A stretch of DNA of 10,358 bases from CAIKZJ01 sp041675325 (GCA_041675325.1 JBAYUG010000101.1:1-10358); one strand, 5' to 3'; positions 1 through 8,320 are shown, counted from the stretch's first letter. Numbers and translations are program-made. Notes: generated from the sequence alone by a model not told the origin.

Positions 1-2361
1 TATTCTTCCCGTAATTAGTCTCCAGTCTGGTGTCGGCCAGCTAGTATATTTAAACAATCTGTCAATATTAATATTATCCCGTTGTCCAAAGACAACCCAT
101 TTACCATTATAGACATCTACCTGCGATGCACTTGTGAAACCACCAAAGGTCTCCCAAACAATATTTCCTGTATTAACATCAATTGATCCTTTATATAGTC
201 CTCCTCCTTCAATTGCGAGAGCAAGTTGACTGTTCCCTATATATTTTAGACAACCTTTTTTAAGCAAGTTTGTGCTCACTGGATTATCTACCGATGACCA
301 ACCTTCTCCACCATTTTTGGATATAAACATTCCTCCGTTGGGTAAATAGAGATACAAAAATGTTACATTAGATGATATAGGAACCGTAGCAAGATTAAAT
401 TGTGAATCAAATATTCCTCCGATTGTTCCGTTATATCCGACACTTGGAAGTTTTGAAGAGTGATACTGGTCTAATGTGTTAATACCAGGTACTTGTGATT
501 GTTGTCCAAAATAGCAGTAATAAAAACTTTCGCCTTTATTAGTACTGAAATAAAGTCCTAATCCGGTATTGAAATTAGGGAATGTATCCTGTTCAGTCGA
601 GCCGACAAGAATTAATATCCTGTTTCTATAAGAACCATGGTCAAATATAACACCATCTGTAATAAATCTATTAGGGTACTCGGTGAATAATTGATGATTT
701 TGAATTTGTCTTATGTTGCATGAATCATCGTTCACCATGTATCTTCTATACATTCTTGCATTCTTATTTGCGCCATATAAATCTCCTCCAATCGCATACG
801 TTACCCGCGTACTATCTGTAGATATCAATAATCTTGAGACATTTGAAATCCATGTATTGGCTGTGCTTCCTCCGGTTCTTCTGTAATCGTATTTCAATTT
901 ACTGAATTCAGAAATTTGATTATTCTTATATGCCATCGTCCAGTCGGAGATAGGAAAGAAAACATCTGGATTCCAGTTATTTGGTAATGGCTCGAATGCA
1001 ATATCATAAACAACCGGCATACTTTGACCGTTTGTCGAATATTTCCATGTTACATTTGAGAATATATCGTTATCTAAAGGTTGGCTATTCTCTGTCCCTA
1101 TTCTCACTCCCGCACCTCCACCCATATACCAGCAATTATAATATGGGTTTTTCAAAATAAAGTTTAACCCGGAGTAAATAAAATCATTCATTTCGTGCAA
1201 CGGCTGATGCTCAGGGAAATCAACCGGATTGTATTTAAATTTTATTTGACTAAAACCTCCTTCGCCATTCCAGTTTTCTCCGTCATTAATTGATTTCTTA
1301 ACAGGATTATATACCCTACCTGCAAGTAAAACACTTCCCGATGTATCAGCCCAAGTCAGCAGAGAGAAGTAATTTCCAGTATAGGCATTATCAGTACCAA
1401 AATTACCTGTAAGATCTGCCCATACAGAATCCGGGGGTTGTGCAGTTGAATCATATCTTGCAATTCCGCCACCCTTTACATAAAAATTTGTATCAGTTCC
1501 GAAAACAAAAAATAGTTTACCATCATTTTTTAATAGCATTCTTCTTATGTTTTTTCCTCCAATATCAATAGGAATATTGAGTTTATAAAATGGTTTGGGA
1601 TTATCTCCATTAAAACCCTGACTTTTATATATACCTGATGTTGTGCCAACATAAACTTCATTTCTACTTTTATGCATCGCTATACATGTTATTGTGTCTC
1701 CCGAAGTGAAATTCTGAAAAACGGGGGAAAAAGTCTTACCGGAATCTAAACTCATAAATAGTATTGGAGGATCACTATTCGGTGATATTCCTCCTACGAA
1801 TACTCTCTTGCTTGGTCCGGGTCTTGGATCATATAGGATGCATTCACCTCCGAGTTTTCTTTCAAAAACATCTCCCTGAAACCAAGGACCATAGTTCTCA
1901 GGGGGATTAATAAACTGTGACTTTACCCAATTAATTCCTCCGTTCGTAGTTCTCCAAAGGCATTTGTAATTATCTGAGTGAGATGCATCATTTTTATTGT
2001 TTCCCCATGAAATAATTAATTGATTGGGGTCAGTCGGGTGAACAGCCATTCCCGCTATGATATATTCCGAGAAGAATAAATGTGCATTTTGCTCTCCCGT
2101 TCCTTCGGAATATGATGAGATTAAATTCCAGCTTAATCCGTTATTAGAACTTCTGTAAACACCACCGACATCCGTCTTTGCATATAAAATCTGATTGCTT
2201 AATCCACTGTTGTTAAAAGCAGGATAAACTGCGGTAACAAATCCCCCGCATTCAAAATTAAACCATTTAAATTCGTTACTATTCAAAAATGGAATAGTCT
2301 GGGAATGAGCTATTAATGTAAAGCACATAAATATCCAAATAAGAAAATTTATCTTCTTCAT
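1..2361 (-). CDS. Secreted Asp-box beta-propeller protein, GH74-like (3' end outside window)
   Basis: The reading frame was translated by hand from the ATG at 2361 to position 1: 787 codons, no stop, with the C-terminus missing. Residues 1-20 form a signal peptide (KK, then a hydrophobic core ending AHS before Q21), so the product is exported. Asp-box (BNR-type) repeats of form S/T-x-D/N-x-G-x-x-W/F lie near residues 71-78, 138-145, 204-211 (SLDSGKTF), 357-364, 606-613 and 681-688, as expected for beta-propeller sialidase or GH74-type folds. Residues 59-69 (LYAKTDVGGVY) closely resemble the N-terminal YARTDVGGAYRW motif of GH74 xyloglucanases, whose first catalytic Asp lies there (here D64). 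A second Asp, D473 in PISDWTM, lies about 409 residues on, close to the spacing I recall for the GH74 Asp pair. A glucan-degrading role is therefore possible but unproven; it could be a non-catalytic binding propeller. By analogy with its neighbours a T9SS sorting domain is likely beyond the left edge. No Shine-Dalgarno precedes the start. The gene is A+T-rich, like the next one. Confidence 0.88.
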   Translation of the reverse strand, partial: MKKINFLIWIFMCFTLIAHSQTIPFLNSNEFKWFNFECGGFVTAVYPAFNNSGLSNQILYAKTDVGGVYRSSNNGLSWNLISSYSEGTGEQNAHLFFSEYIIAGMAVHPTDPNQLIISWGNNKNDASHSDNYKCLWRTTNGGINWVKSQFINPPENYGPWFQGDVFERKLGGECILYDPRPGPSKRVFVGGISPNSDPPILFMSLDSGKTFSPVFQNFTSGDTITCIAMHKSRNEVYVGTTSGIYKSQGFNGDNPKPFYKLNIPIDIGGKNIRRMLLKNDGKLFFVFGTDTNFYVKGGGIARYDSTAQPPDSVWADLTGNFGTDNAYTGNYFSLLTWADTSGSVLLAGRVYNPVKKSINDGENWNGEGGFSQIKFKYNPVDFPEHQPLHEMNDFIYSGLNFILKNPYYNCWYMGGGAGVRIGTENSQPLDNDIFSNVTWKYSTNGQSMPVVYDIAFEPLPNNWNPDVFFPISDWTMAYKNNQISEFSKLKYDYRRTGGSTANTWISNVSRLLISTDSTRVTYAIGGDLYGANKNARMYRRYMVNDDSCNIRQIQNHQLFTEYPNRFITDGVIFDHGSYRNRILILVGSTEQDTFPNFNTGLGLYFSTNKGESFYYCYFGQQSQVPGINTLDQYHSSKLPSVGYNGTIGGIFDSQFNLATVPISSNVTFLYLYLPNGGMFISKNGGEGWSSVDNPVSTNLLKKGCLKYIGNSQLALAIEGGGLYKGSIDVNTGNIVWETFGGFTSASQVDVYNGKWVVFGQRDNINIDRLFKYTSWPTPDWRLITGRI

Positions 2362-2569
2362 GATTTATTATTTTAAAGTTTTTTATATTGAGATAGTGAT
2401 GGTTTTCACCGGGACTAACAAAAACAATGTGATACCTATAATGTTACTTTTTTCAAAGGTTAGGAAAAAATTACTTTATATACCTCCTTTCTTGTGTAAA
2501 TTATTAATGTTCAACTTATTGCGATTGAATTTCCCTCCTTCCTTTTATTCTTTGTTTTAATAAAATTGT

Positions 2570-4132
2570 TTATTTGATTAGCAAAAGCTTTTTCGTGTCG
2601 GATAATTTATTATCTTTAAACATTGAATAGAAATAAACTCCTGATGAAAGATTACTTGCGTTGAATTCTATCTCGTGTGTTCCGGATTGCTGATGTTTGT
2701 TAATCAGTGTTGTCAATTCCTTACCTGAAAGGTTATATATTTTTATACTGATAAATGAAGGTTTTGATAATTGATATTTGATAATTGTCGATTGGTTAAA
2801 CGGATTCGGATAGTTTTGAAATAATTGATGTTTGTCAGAAATTATTGAAATATTATTAATATTTGTTGTATAAGAATACTTAATTAACACAAGCGAATCA
2901 TTACCACCGCATAAGTAAAAAGAATTTTTATATGAAGAAATCATAACAAGTTTTGGGGTATGACCATTATATTGCTCGGGGTATTTTTGATTAAAGATTA
3001 AAGCTCCCGCATTGTTAAACCCTAATGTTAAAAAACCGTAAAAAGGATAACTATTTGAAAAATAAATGTGATTATTAAAATTTATAGCCGGGCCATATCC
3101 AAATTCACCCAATCCGTATTGTTGCAAAATAGAATTTTCAATACACAACAATAAATTTCCATTCTTATCATATTTCTTAATATTTTGTCCAGAAATAATA
3201 ACATTGCCATAGTCGTCAAAGTTGATATATGCGCTGAAACCATAATCCAATGAATCAGTGGTCATGTATAGCCTTGACCATATTGTATCTCCAAATTCGT
3301 TATATTTAATTAATATGCTTGTTTTTTTCTGTTGGGCATAACCGACTGTTCCAACCACATAACAATTTCCATATTGGTCTGGTTTTACATCTCCACCACC
3401 AGCTGAATAACCGATGTAAGGACAGGTATATTGACTGATCCATTTCCTGTTTCCCATACTGTCATATTTAATTGTCTGCATAACGCCTGTATAATTTGGT
3501 GTCTGTGAAGAACCATTCAAATATACATTTTTGTTCTTATCTACTGACATATTATAGACAGAATATGGATAATTGACATTATAATAATCCAATCTTGTCC
3601 ATAGTGTATCACCTTGCGGATTATATTTTACAGTTAAAGTCCCGCCCGCACTATAGTTACAATATCCAGTTACATAAATATTTCCTGTTTCATCAAGTGT
3701 AAGACAATGAGGCTCTTCATACCCCCCGATGCCAAGTGTCCTCGACCATATCATAGTACCGTTTGTATCACATTTGTAAAGAAGGTAATCATGTTCTCCA
3801 TCGGTAGTTGCCGCAACATAAAAACATTCACTATTATAACTAGCAATATAGGCTGAATAAGATCCATAGGATATATTATATTGTTTTTGCCAAAGTAATT
3901 GACCCGATGAACTATATTTTGTAATATTAGCCCATCCTAAATCATCACCTGCGATATATATATTACCGGATGAATCTATTGAAGCATCCCATATTGTTCC
4001 ACTAGGAAAATTTCTGATCCATTCTAATTGAGGTGTGTTTTGTGGGTTTATGGGATGATTTGTCTGCGAAAGAATACTATGGAACGTAAAAATGTAAATT
4101 GTAAACGCGATAAAAATATATTTTAAATTCAT
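2570..4132 (-). CDS. Secreted repeat beta-propeller protein with T9SS type A sorting domain
   Basis: The product is probably 520 aa. The frame is open to an ATG at 4195, but those extra 21 residues would precede a good signal peptide. The ATG at 4132 starts it directly (MNLKYIFIAF, then a hydrophobic stretch to ILSQ), so it is preferred. Residues about 35-330 contain at least five repeats of about 50-60 residues of the pattern D-xx-GN-x-Y-V/I-x-G ... KY-xxxG-xxxW, the SBBP-like or Delta-60-like propeller repeat of exported proteins. Residues about 436-520 are a T9SS type A sorting domain: QNYPNPFN, then I-KIYNLSGKEL, SGVYFY and a basic end (KKLLLIK). This directs export across the outer membrane and surface attachment or release after cleavage. 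No catalytic motif is visible; binding or adhesion is a guess. The start lacks a Shine-Dalgarno, and the upstream sequence is A+T-rich. It points the same way as the gene at 1-2361, 208 bp away, so co-transcription is possible but not shown. Confidence 0.9.
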   Translation of the reverse strand: MNLKYIFIAFTIYIFTFHSILSQTNHPINPQNTPQLEWIRNFPSGTIWDASIDSSGNIYIAGDDLGWANITKYSSSGQLLWQKQYNISYGSYSAYIASYNSECFYVAATTDGEHDYLLYKCDTNGTMIWSRTLGIGGYEEPHCLTLDETGNIYVTGYCNYSAGGTLTVKYNPQGDTLWTRLDYYNVNYPYSVYNMSVDKNKNVYLNGSSQTPNYTGVMQTIKYDSMGNRKWISQYTCPYIGYSAGGGDVKPDQYGNCYVVGTVGYAQQKKTSILIKYNEFGDTIWSRLYMTTDSLDYGFSAYINFDDYGNVIISGQNIKKYDKNGNLLLCIENSILQQYGLGEFGYGPAINFNNHIYFSNSYPFYGFLTLGFNNAGALIFNQKYPEQYNGHTPKLVMISSYKNSFYLCGGNDSLVLIKYSYTTNINNISIISDKHQLFQNYPNPFNQSTIIKYQLSKPSFISIKIYNLSGKELTTLINKHQQSGTHEIEFNASNLSSGVYFYSMFKDNKLSDTKKLLLIK

Positions 4133-4569
4133 ATCAATAAAACATATTAATAAATTATTTAATACAAAACGTACAGAAACGACAATATAAATCAAGTACT
4201 ATAAAATTCGACAAACTTGTTATGCTATACTTTAGATTACTTAATGTTAATTATAAATGCTTCAACAGAATTAATTAACTTTAAATATTAATAAGTGAAC
4301 TACGGTGCATTTTAATTTTTACTGCAATAATAAAAAGTGCAAAAATTTATACCCTTTACTGCAATTTTCGCGCCAATTTGTTCGCTATTATCCAATTAGT
4401 ATAAGAACATCTCTAAAAAGAGAAGTGATGAGATATTATTGAGAAACCATACTCAGTATTTCATTTCTTAAAAATTATACCTTTTGGTCGTTAATTTCTA
4501 TACATAAATGTTGTAATCTTAGGTGTGCTGGCCTGTCAAGCAGCTTACTCTTTCTATTCTAATTGTTCC

Positions 4570-4586
4570 TGTGTAGTCACTACGCA
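4570..4586. promoter_or_regulatory. Short dyad, possible operator
   Basis: TGTGTAGT and ACTACGCA form arms of 8 bp around a single central C, with one mismatch that would be a G-U pair in RNA. It lies in the least A+T-rich part of the divergent spacer. The size fits a dimeric regulator site, but no matching regulator is known here and chance is a real alternative. Confidence 0.25.
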
Positions 4587-4793
4587 TTATTAAAATTATC
4601 AAGTAAGTTATCATTCTATTTTTTTCAATTTATTCTTTTGTTTTGATGCGTATTTCTCCTTATAACAGTTGTCATATTTTATTTAAATTAATATTTTATT
4701 GTTAATTAATTCAATGCACTTAGTAAAACCCGTTATTCATTAATGGGGTTCATCAATGCGCATATTAGTCTGTAATTTCTTATTTTGTGTTGA

Positions 4794-4815
4794 TTCAATT
4801 TCTATTGAAATTGAA
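4794..4815. repeat. 9-bp perfect inverted repeat
   Basis: TTCAATTTC and GAAATTGAA are perfect reverse complements around a TATT loop. The stem is A+T-rich and has no following T-run, so it is not a good terminator; it could be a protein-binding site or a weak hairpin. It lies about 270 bp upstream of the peptidase start. Confidence 0.35.
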
Positions 4816-4961
4816 AATAGAGTAAACTAAGATTAAAGAAATGCTTCTAAAAAACATTTTATAAAACAATGAAGACTTCAGAAATACTATTGCGATCAAT
4901 ATAAAAAGAATGTTTTGAGTTTTATAGCAAGATTATAGATATCCTAATATAAAATGCAGTA

Positions 4962-4978
4962 AAAAACAAATTGTTTTT
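4962..4978. repeat. A/T palindrome upstream of the peptidase gene
   Basis: AAAAACAA and TTGTTTTT are perfect 8-bp arms around one A, about 110 bp upstream of the start at 5088. The base bias makes a chance palindrome fairly likely. If functional it would be an operator or a bent-DNA element. Confidence 0.25.
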
Positions 4979-5010
4979 AGCTTAAAAATATTGAAATCTG
5001 TGTATCTGAA

Positions 5011-5041
5011 TTTATTTGTAATATAACTTTATTTGTAATAT
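5011..5041 (+). repeat. 14-bp direct repeat, 17-bp period
   Basis: TTTATTTGTAATAT occurs exactly at 5011-5024 and again at 5028-5041, separated by three bases and ending 46 bp before the peptidase start codon. This is where a promoter should lie. The TTTG element in each copy resembles the -33 box of Bacteroidota promoters, but no good partner box is obvious. It may be a small tandem duplication or paired activator sites. Confidence 0.45.
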
Positions 5042-5087
5042 TTTCGTATATTGTATTATCTATAAACTTTTTTAAAATATCACTATT

Positions 5088-6962
5088 ATGAAAAAATTAT
5101 TATTATTTAATCTGGCAATATTTATGCTTATTTCATTCGCTGTTAGTGCTCAGGTAAGGGAATTACCGGTAAAGGATTTTTTCAAAAATCCTGATAAAAC
5201 AGGCTACCAAATATCTCCCGATGGAAACTATTACTCTTTTCTTGCACCATGGGAATCTCGTTTAAATATCTTCGTTCAGAAGATTGGCGATAATGATGCG
5301 GTTAGAATCACTTCTGCAAAGGAAAGAGATATCACTTCCTATTTCTGGAAAGGTAATAACAAGATTATGTACCTTCAGGATAAAGCGGGTGATGAAAATT
5401 TCAAGCTTTACTCCGTTAACAAAGACGGCAGTGATTTAAAACTCCTCACACCCGAAGACAAAGTCAGAGCGGGAATCGTTGATGACCTTGAAGATATTGA
5501 TGACTACATGCTTATCAGTACTAACGAAAGAAATCCTCAGGCATTCGATGTTTACAGGTTAAACGTGAATACCGGCGAGAGAAAAATGATTGCAGAAAAT
5601 CCCGGCAATATAATGGGATGGATTACCGACCACGACGGAAAGCTCAGAGTTGCAACCGCTTCAGACGGTGTTAATAGTGTCGTGTTGTATAGGGATACTG
5701 AGGAAGAGCCATTCAAAGAAGTTCTCGTTACTAATTTCCGTGATGAGGTTAATCCGCTTTTCTTCACATTCGATAATAAGTTTATGTATGCTTCATCCAA
5801 TCTCGGCAGGGATAAAAATGCAATCGTTAAATTTGATATTGCAAACGGCAAGGAAATTGAAATGATGTATGAAAATCCCGACGTTGACGTCAGCGGATTA
5901 AGCTATTCCAGAAAAAGAAAAGTGTTAACAACAATTTCTTATGTCAGAGAAAAGAGAGAAATGAAGTTCCTCGATTCCGAAACAGAAAAACGATACGACA
6001 GACTTAAGAAAGAGCTTGGTAATTACGAGGTTGTAGTAACAGGCTTAAATAAAAACGAAGATAAATTCCTCGTTAGAACTTACAGCGACAGGTCGTTAGG
6101 TTCTTATTATTTGTATGATGCAGCTTCCGATAAATTGTCTAAAATTGTGGAAGTAAGCCCATGGCTGAATGAAAACGAACTCGCTGTGCAGAAACCTGTT
6201 TCATATAAATCCAGAGACGGACTTACAATACACGGATATTTAACACTGCCTGTCGGTGTTGAAGCAAAGAACCTGCCCGTTGTTATGAATATTCACGGCG
6301 GTCCATGGGCACGCGATAACTGGGGATTCAACCCCGAAGTGCAGTTCCTCGCAAACAGAGGCTTTGCAGTACTTCAGGTGAATTTCAGAGGTTCAACAGG
6401 CTACGGCAAAAAATTCTGGGAAGCATCCTTCAGGGAATGGGGAAAGAAAATGCAGGATGACGTTTCAGACGGCGTAAAATGGCTCATCTCGGAAGGTATT
6501 GCAAATCCGAAGAAAGTCGGAATCTACGGCGGAAGCTACGGCGGTTATGCAACACTTGCAGGACTTGCTTTCTCTCCCGAACTGTACGCTTGCGGCGTTG
6601 ATTACGTCGGTGTTTCAAACCTTTTTACTTTTATGAAAACCATTCCTCCTTATTGGGAACCCTTCAGAAAAATGATGTATGAAATGGTTGGAAACCCTGA
6701 AGTTGATAGTGCCTTGTTCATTTCTGCTTCACCCGTATTCCATGCCGATAAAATTGTCGCTCCGTTATTTGTTGCTCAGGGAAAGATGGACCCGAGAGTT
6801 AACATCGCTGAGTCTGACCAGATGGTAGAGGCGATGAAGAAACGCGGTGTCGAAGTAGAATACATGGTAAAAGACAACGAAGGTCACGGTTTCCGTAACG
6901 AAGAAAACCGTTTCGATTTCTACGGCGCAATGGAAACATTCTTAAAGAAGCACTTAAAGTAA
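5088..6962 (+). CDS. S9 family serine peptidase (dipeptidyl aminopeptidase/acylaminoacyl-peptidase type), exported
   Basis: The product has 624 aa, a usual length for S9C-like peptidases. Residues 1-21 are a signal peptide (MKKLLLF ... AVSAQ) with no lipobox cysteine, so the enzyme is probably periplasmic; there is no T9SS sorting domain. Residues about 25-360 form the N-terminal beta-propeller that gates access to the active site (SPDGNYYSF at 43-51 is typical). Residues about 370-624 are the alpha/beta-hydrolase domain: HGGPW at 403-407, NFRGSTGYG at 432-440, nucleophile S483 in GGSYGG, D568 in GKMDPR and H600 in EGHGF complete the triad. The family cleaves short peptides, often releasing N-terminal dipeptides or acylated residues; the exact specificity cannot be read here, and the double-Glu motif of classical DPP IV is not obvious. 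A single-gene transcription unit is likely: a long spacer lies upstream and a strong hairpin follows. The start has no Shine-Dalgarno but is fixed by the signal peptide. Confidence 0.95.
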   Translation: MKKLLLFNLAIFMLISFAVSAQVRELPVKDFFKNPDKTGYQISPDGNYYSFLAPWESRLNIFVQKIGDNDAVRITSAKERDITSYFWKGNNKIMYLQDKAGDENFKLYSVNKDGSDLKLLTPEDKVRAGIVDDLEDIDDYMLISTNERNPQAFDVYRLNVNTGERKMIAENPGNIMGWITDHDGKLRVATASDGVNSVVLYRDTEEEPFKEVLVTNFRDEVNPLFFTFDNKFMYASSNLGRDKNAIVKFDIANGKEIEMMYENPDVDVSGLSYSRKRKVLTTISYVREKREMKFLDSETEKRYDRLKKELGNYEVVVTGLNKNEDKFLVRTYSDRSLGSYYLYDAASDKLSKIVEVSPWLNENELAVQKPVSYKSRDGLTIHGYLTLPVGVEAKNLPVVMNIHGGPWARDNWGFNPEVQFLANRGFAVLQVNFRGSTGYGKKFWEASFREWGKKMQDDVSDGVKWLISEGIANPKKVGIYGGSYGGYATLAGLAFSPELYACGVDYVGVSNLFTFMKTIPPYWEPFRKMMYEMVGNPEVDSALFISASPVFHADKIVAPLFVAQGKMDPRVNIAESDQMVEAMKKRGVEVEYMVKDNEGHGFRNEENRFDFYGAMETFLKKHLK

Positions 6963-6988
6963 AAATATTTATAATTCTAAAAACAAAC

Positions 6989-7020
6989 AGTCCGTGCTTT
7001 TCGGCACGGACTATTTTATT
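6989..7020. terminator. Probable bidirectional intrinsic terminator between convergent genes
   Basis: AGTCCGTGC (6989-6997) and GCACGGACT (7004-7012) are perfect 9-bp arms around a TTTTCG loop. On the plus strand the stem is followed by ATTTTATT; on the minus strand the complement continues as TGTTTGTTTTT. It lies 26 bp after the peptidase stop and 20 bp beyond the stop of the convergent gene ending at 7033, so it can serve both. The T-tracts are interrupted, but the GC-rich stem stands out in A+T-rich surroundings. Confidence 0.85.
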
Positions 7021-7032
7021 CATCACAAAATC

Positions 7033-8316
7033 TTATTTTACAAGCGTCATTCTTTTTGTCTCTGTATAATTTCCTGCGGTTAATTTGTATAAATATACCC
7101 CGCTTGAATAAGTTGATGCATTCCACACAGTTTCATAAGTTCCAACCTGCAATCTCTCATTCACCAACGTCTCCACTTCCCTGCCCATCATATCATAAAC
7201 TTTCAATGAAACCTGACTAACAACAGGCAATGAGAAACGAACAACGGTAGAAGGGTTAAATGGATTCGGATAGTTCTGGCTTAAAGAATATTTTTCCGGC
7301 GTTACCGAACCTATCGGTGTTATATTTGTAATCGGCTGATGGAATGAAATGCTTCCGTTTGTACCGACTGCCCATATGCCCCAACCCAGAACAGCATTGC
7401 TCATATGCCTGTATGTCCCCGTGGGATTCGTGTATTCCGTCATCCAGTTTGCCCCGCCGTTAAAACTGCTGTAAATACTCGATGAACCAATCCGTACGTA
7501 CCACATGAAAACAGAAGGAAAGTCAACAGGTATATTCAATGTCGTTATCCCGCAGATATTCCCCGTTCCGGCGGCAGACATCGAAGCCCAGTTCAATCCG
7601 TTGTTTGATGTTTCCATCAGGTTTGCTGCCCCTCCGCTAAGCCCGTATAATTCTTGTGATACCCAAATCGAGTAAGAATTTACCTCTGGAGATATTGATT
7701 GTACCGACCAGTTAACTCCGCTGTTTGTAGAGTAATAAATTCTTGAGTTGTTTGTCCCAAACCAAACATATGGTGAAACACTAAAGAAGGAATTGTTATA
7801 ACCTCCTTCCGACGCACCCCCTGACGCGAGATACATTCCCGCTGAATCCCATGTGCTTCCTGCATTTGTTGTTTTGAACAAAGTCCATCTGCCCCCGGCA
7901 GGATCGCCGACTAAAATTCCCGTTGTCTGGTTTAGCATGCAAACACCGTTGACGAATCCGTTAGACTGGTGAAAGACCTCAATCCAGTTTGCACCGCCGT
8001 TAGATGTTTTCCAGACCCATGTGTTTGTGCTCTGCACACCTGGAACAATAGCAGTGCTTGAGTCAATACCGGCAATGCTTTCCAGTGATACGTTTAAAGG
8101 AATACCGTTTAATCCGTTCCCGTCAACTTTCTGCCAGTTAGTACCTTGATTCTTTGTTCTTAAAATTGTGCTCCCGAATCCGCAGACCCATGCTGTGTTT
8201 TTATCAACCGCATAAACCGACGTTAGTTCTGTCGTTACGTTTGAATTTTGTTGGGACCACTGTGCGCTTACTAATGAAGTGCATAAAATTAGAAATGTTG
8301 TAAAAAGATTTTTCAT
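7033..8316 (-). CDS. Secreted Asp-box (YCF48/BNR-like) beta-propeller with T9SS type A sorting domain
   Basis: The product has 427 aa. Residues 1-18 are a signal peptide (MKNLFTTF ... LVSA), with the mature protein starting near Q19. Six Asp-box-like repeats end propeller blades near residues 54-61 (TKNQGTNW), 104-111, 149-156, 196-203, 236-243 and 284-291. They are spaced about 40-50 residues apart, as in YCF48/photosystem II stability-factor-like or sortilin-like propellers. Residues about 343-427 are a T9SS type A sorting domain: QNYPNPFNPST, LKVYDMMGREV, SGVYLY and a final KRMTLVK. The protein should cross the outer membrane and be surface-attached or released. No enzymatic residues can be identified, so a binding or structural role is a guess. 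It has a perfect AGGAGG before the start, unlike the other genes here. The gene is less A+T-rich than the two propeller genes at the left of the window and ends at the shared terminator. Confidence 0.92.
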   Translation of the reverse strand: MKNLFTTFLILCTSLVSAQWSQQNSNVTTELTSVYAVDKNTAWVCGFGSTILRTKNQGTNWQKVDGNGLNGIPLNVSLESIAGIDSSTAIVPGVQSTNTWVWKTSNGGANWIEVFHQSNGFVNGVCMLNQTTGILVGDPAGGRWTLFKTTNAGSTWDSAGMYLASGGASEGGYNNSFFSVSPYVWFGTNNSRIYYSTNSGVNWSVQSISPEVNSYSIWVSQELYGLSGGAANLMETSNNGLNWASMSAAGTGNICGITTLNIPVDFPSVFMWYVRIGSSSIYSSFNGGANWMTEYTNPTGTYRHMSNAVLGWGIWAVGTNGSISFHQPITNITPIGSVTPEKYSLSQNYPNPFNPSTVVRFSLPVVSQVSLKVYDMMGREVETLVNERLQVGTYETVWNASTYSSGVYLYKLTAGNYTETKRMTLVK

Positions 8317-8320
8317 ATAA

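Larger units (their letters stand above)
4133..5087. other. Long A+T-rich divergent intergenic region
   Basis: This 955-bp spacer lies between divergent starts (4132 minus, 5088 plus). It holds no convincing gene: stops are frequent in all frames and no family is recognisable. It must contain promoters for both flanking genes, but I cannot assign -35/-10 or Bacteroidota-type -33/-7 boxes with confidence. What can be seen is several short dyads (4570-4586, 4794-4815, 4962-4978; a weak 5-bp stem at 4410-4423), an 11-bp direct repeat TTTACTGCAAT at 4318-4328 and 4355-4365, and a 14-bp direct repeat at 5011-5041. A less A+T-rich island sits at about 4521-4590. An unannotated small RNA or a decayed gene cannot be excluded. 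Confidence 0.6.

Noticed and set aside
2481..2545. Two SD-like purine tracts on the minus strand (AAAGGAGG near 2481-2491, GGAAGGAGGG near 2531-2544)
   Set aside because: Neither is followed by a start codon with a usable frame; the frames close within a few codons, so no small gene is called. The second lies just after the stop of no minus-strand gene and may be chance.
2360..2560. 66-codon plus-strand open frame in the spacer between the two left genes
   Set aside because: It starts on the opposite strand over the start of the large propeller gene, has A+T-driven composition, no signal or family resemblance, and no ribosome binding site. Most likely chance.
4318..4365. Direct repeat TTTACTGCAAT, two copies 37 bp apart
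   Set aside because: Too short and A+T-biased to support a separate functional call; listed only within the spacer description.
4521..4590. Less A+T-rich island considered as a tRNA or IS remnant
   Set aside because: No cloverleaf with T-loop consensus could be drawn, and there are no terminal inverted repeats or transposase fragments.
5552..5865. Overlapping open frames on both strands inside the S9 peptidase gene
   Set aside because: The peptidase frame has family motifs throughout; these are shadow frames without recognisable features.
6799..7026. 75-codon minus-strand frame across the peptidase end and the terminator
   Set aside because: It overlaps the conserved catalytic end of the peptidase in antisense and runs through the terminator hairpin; no family resemblance.
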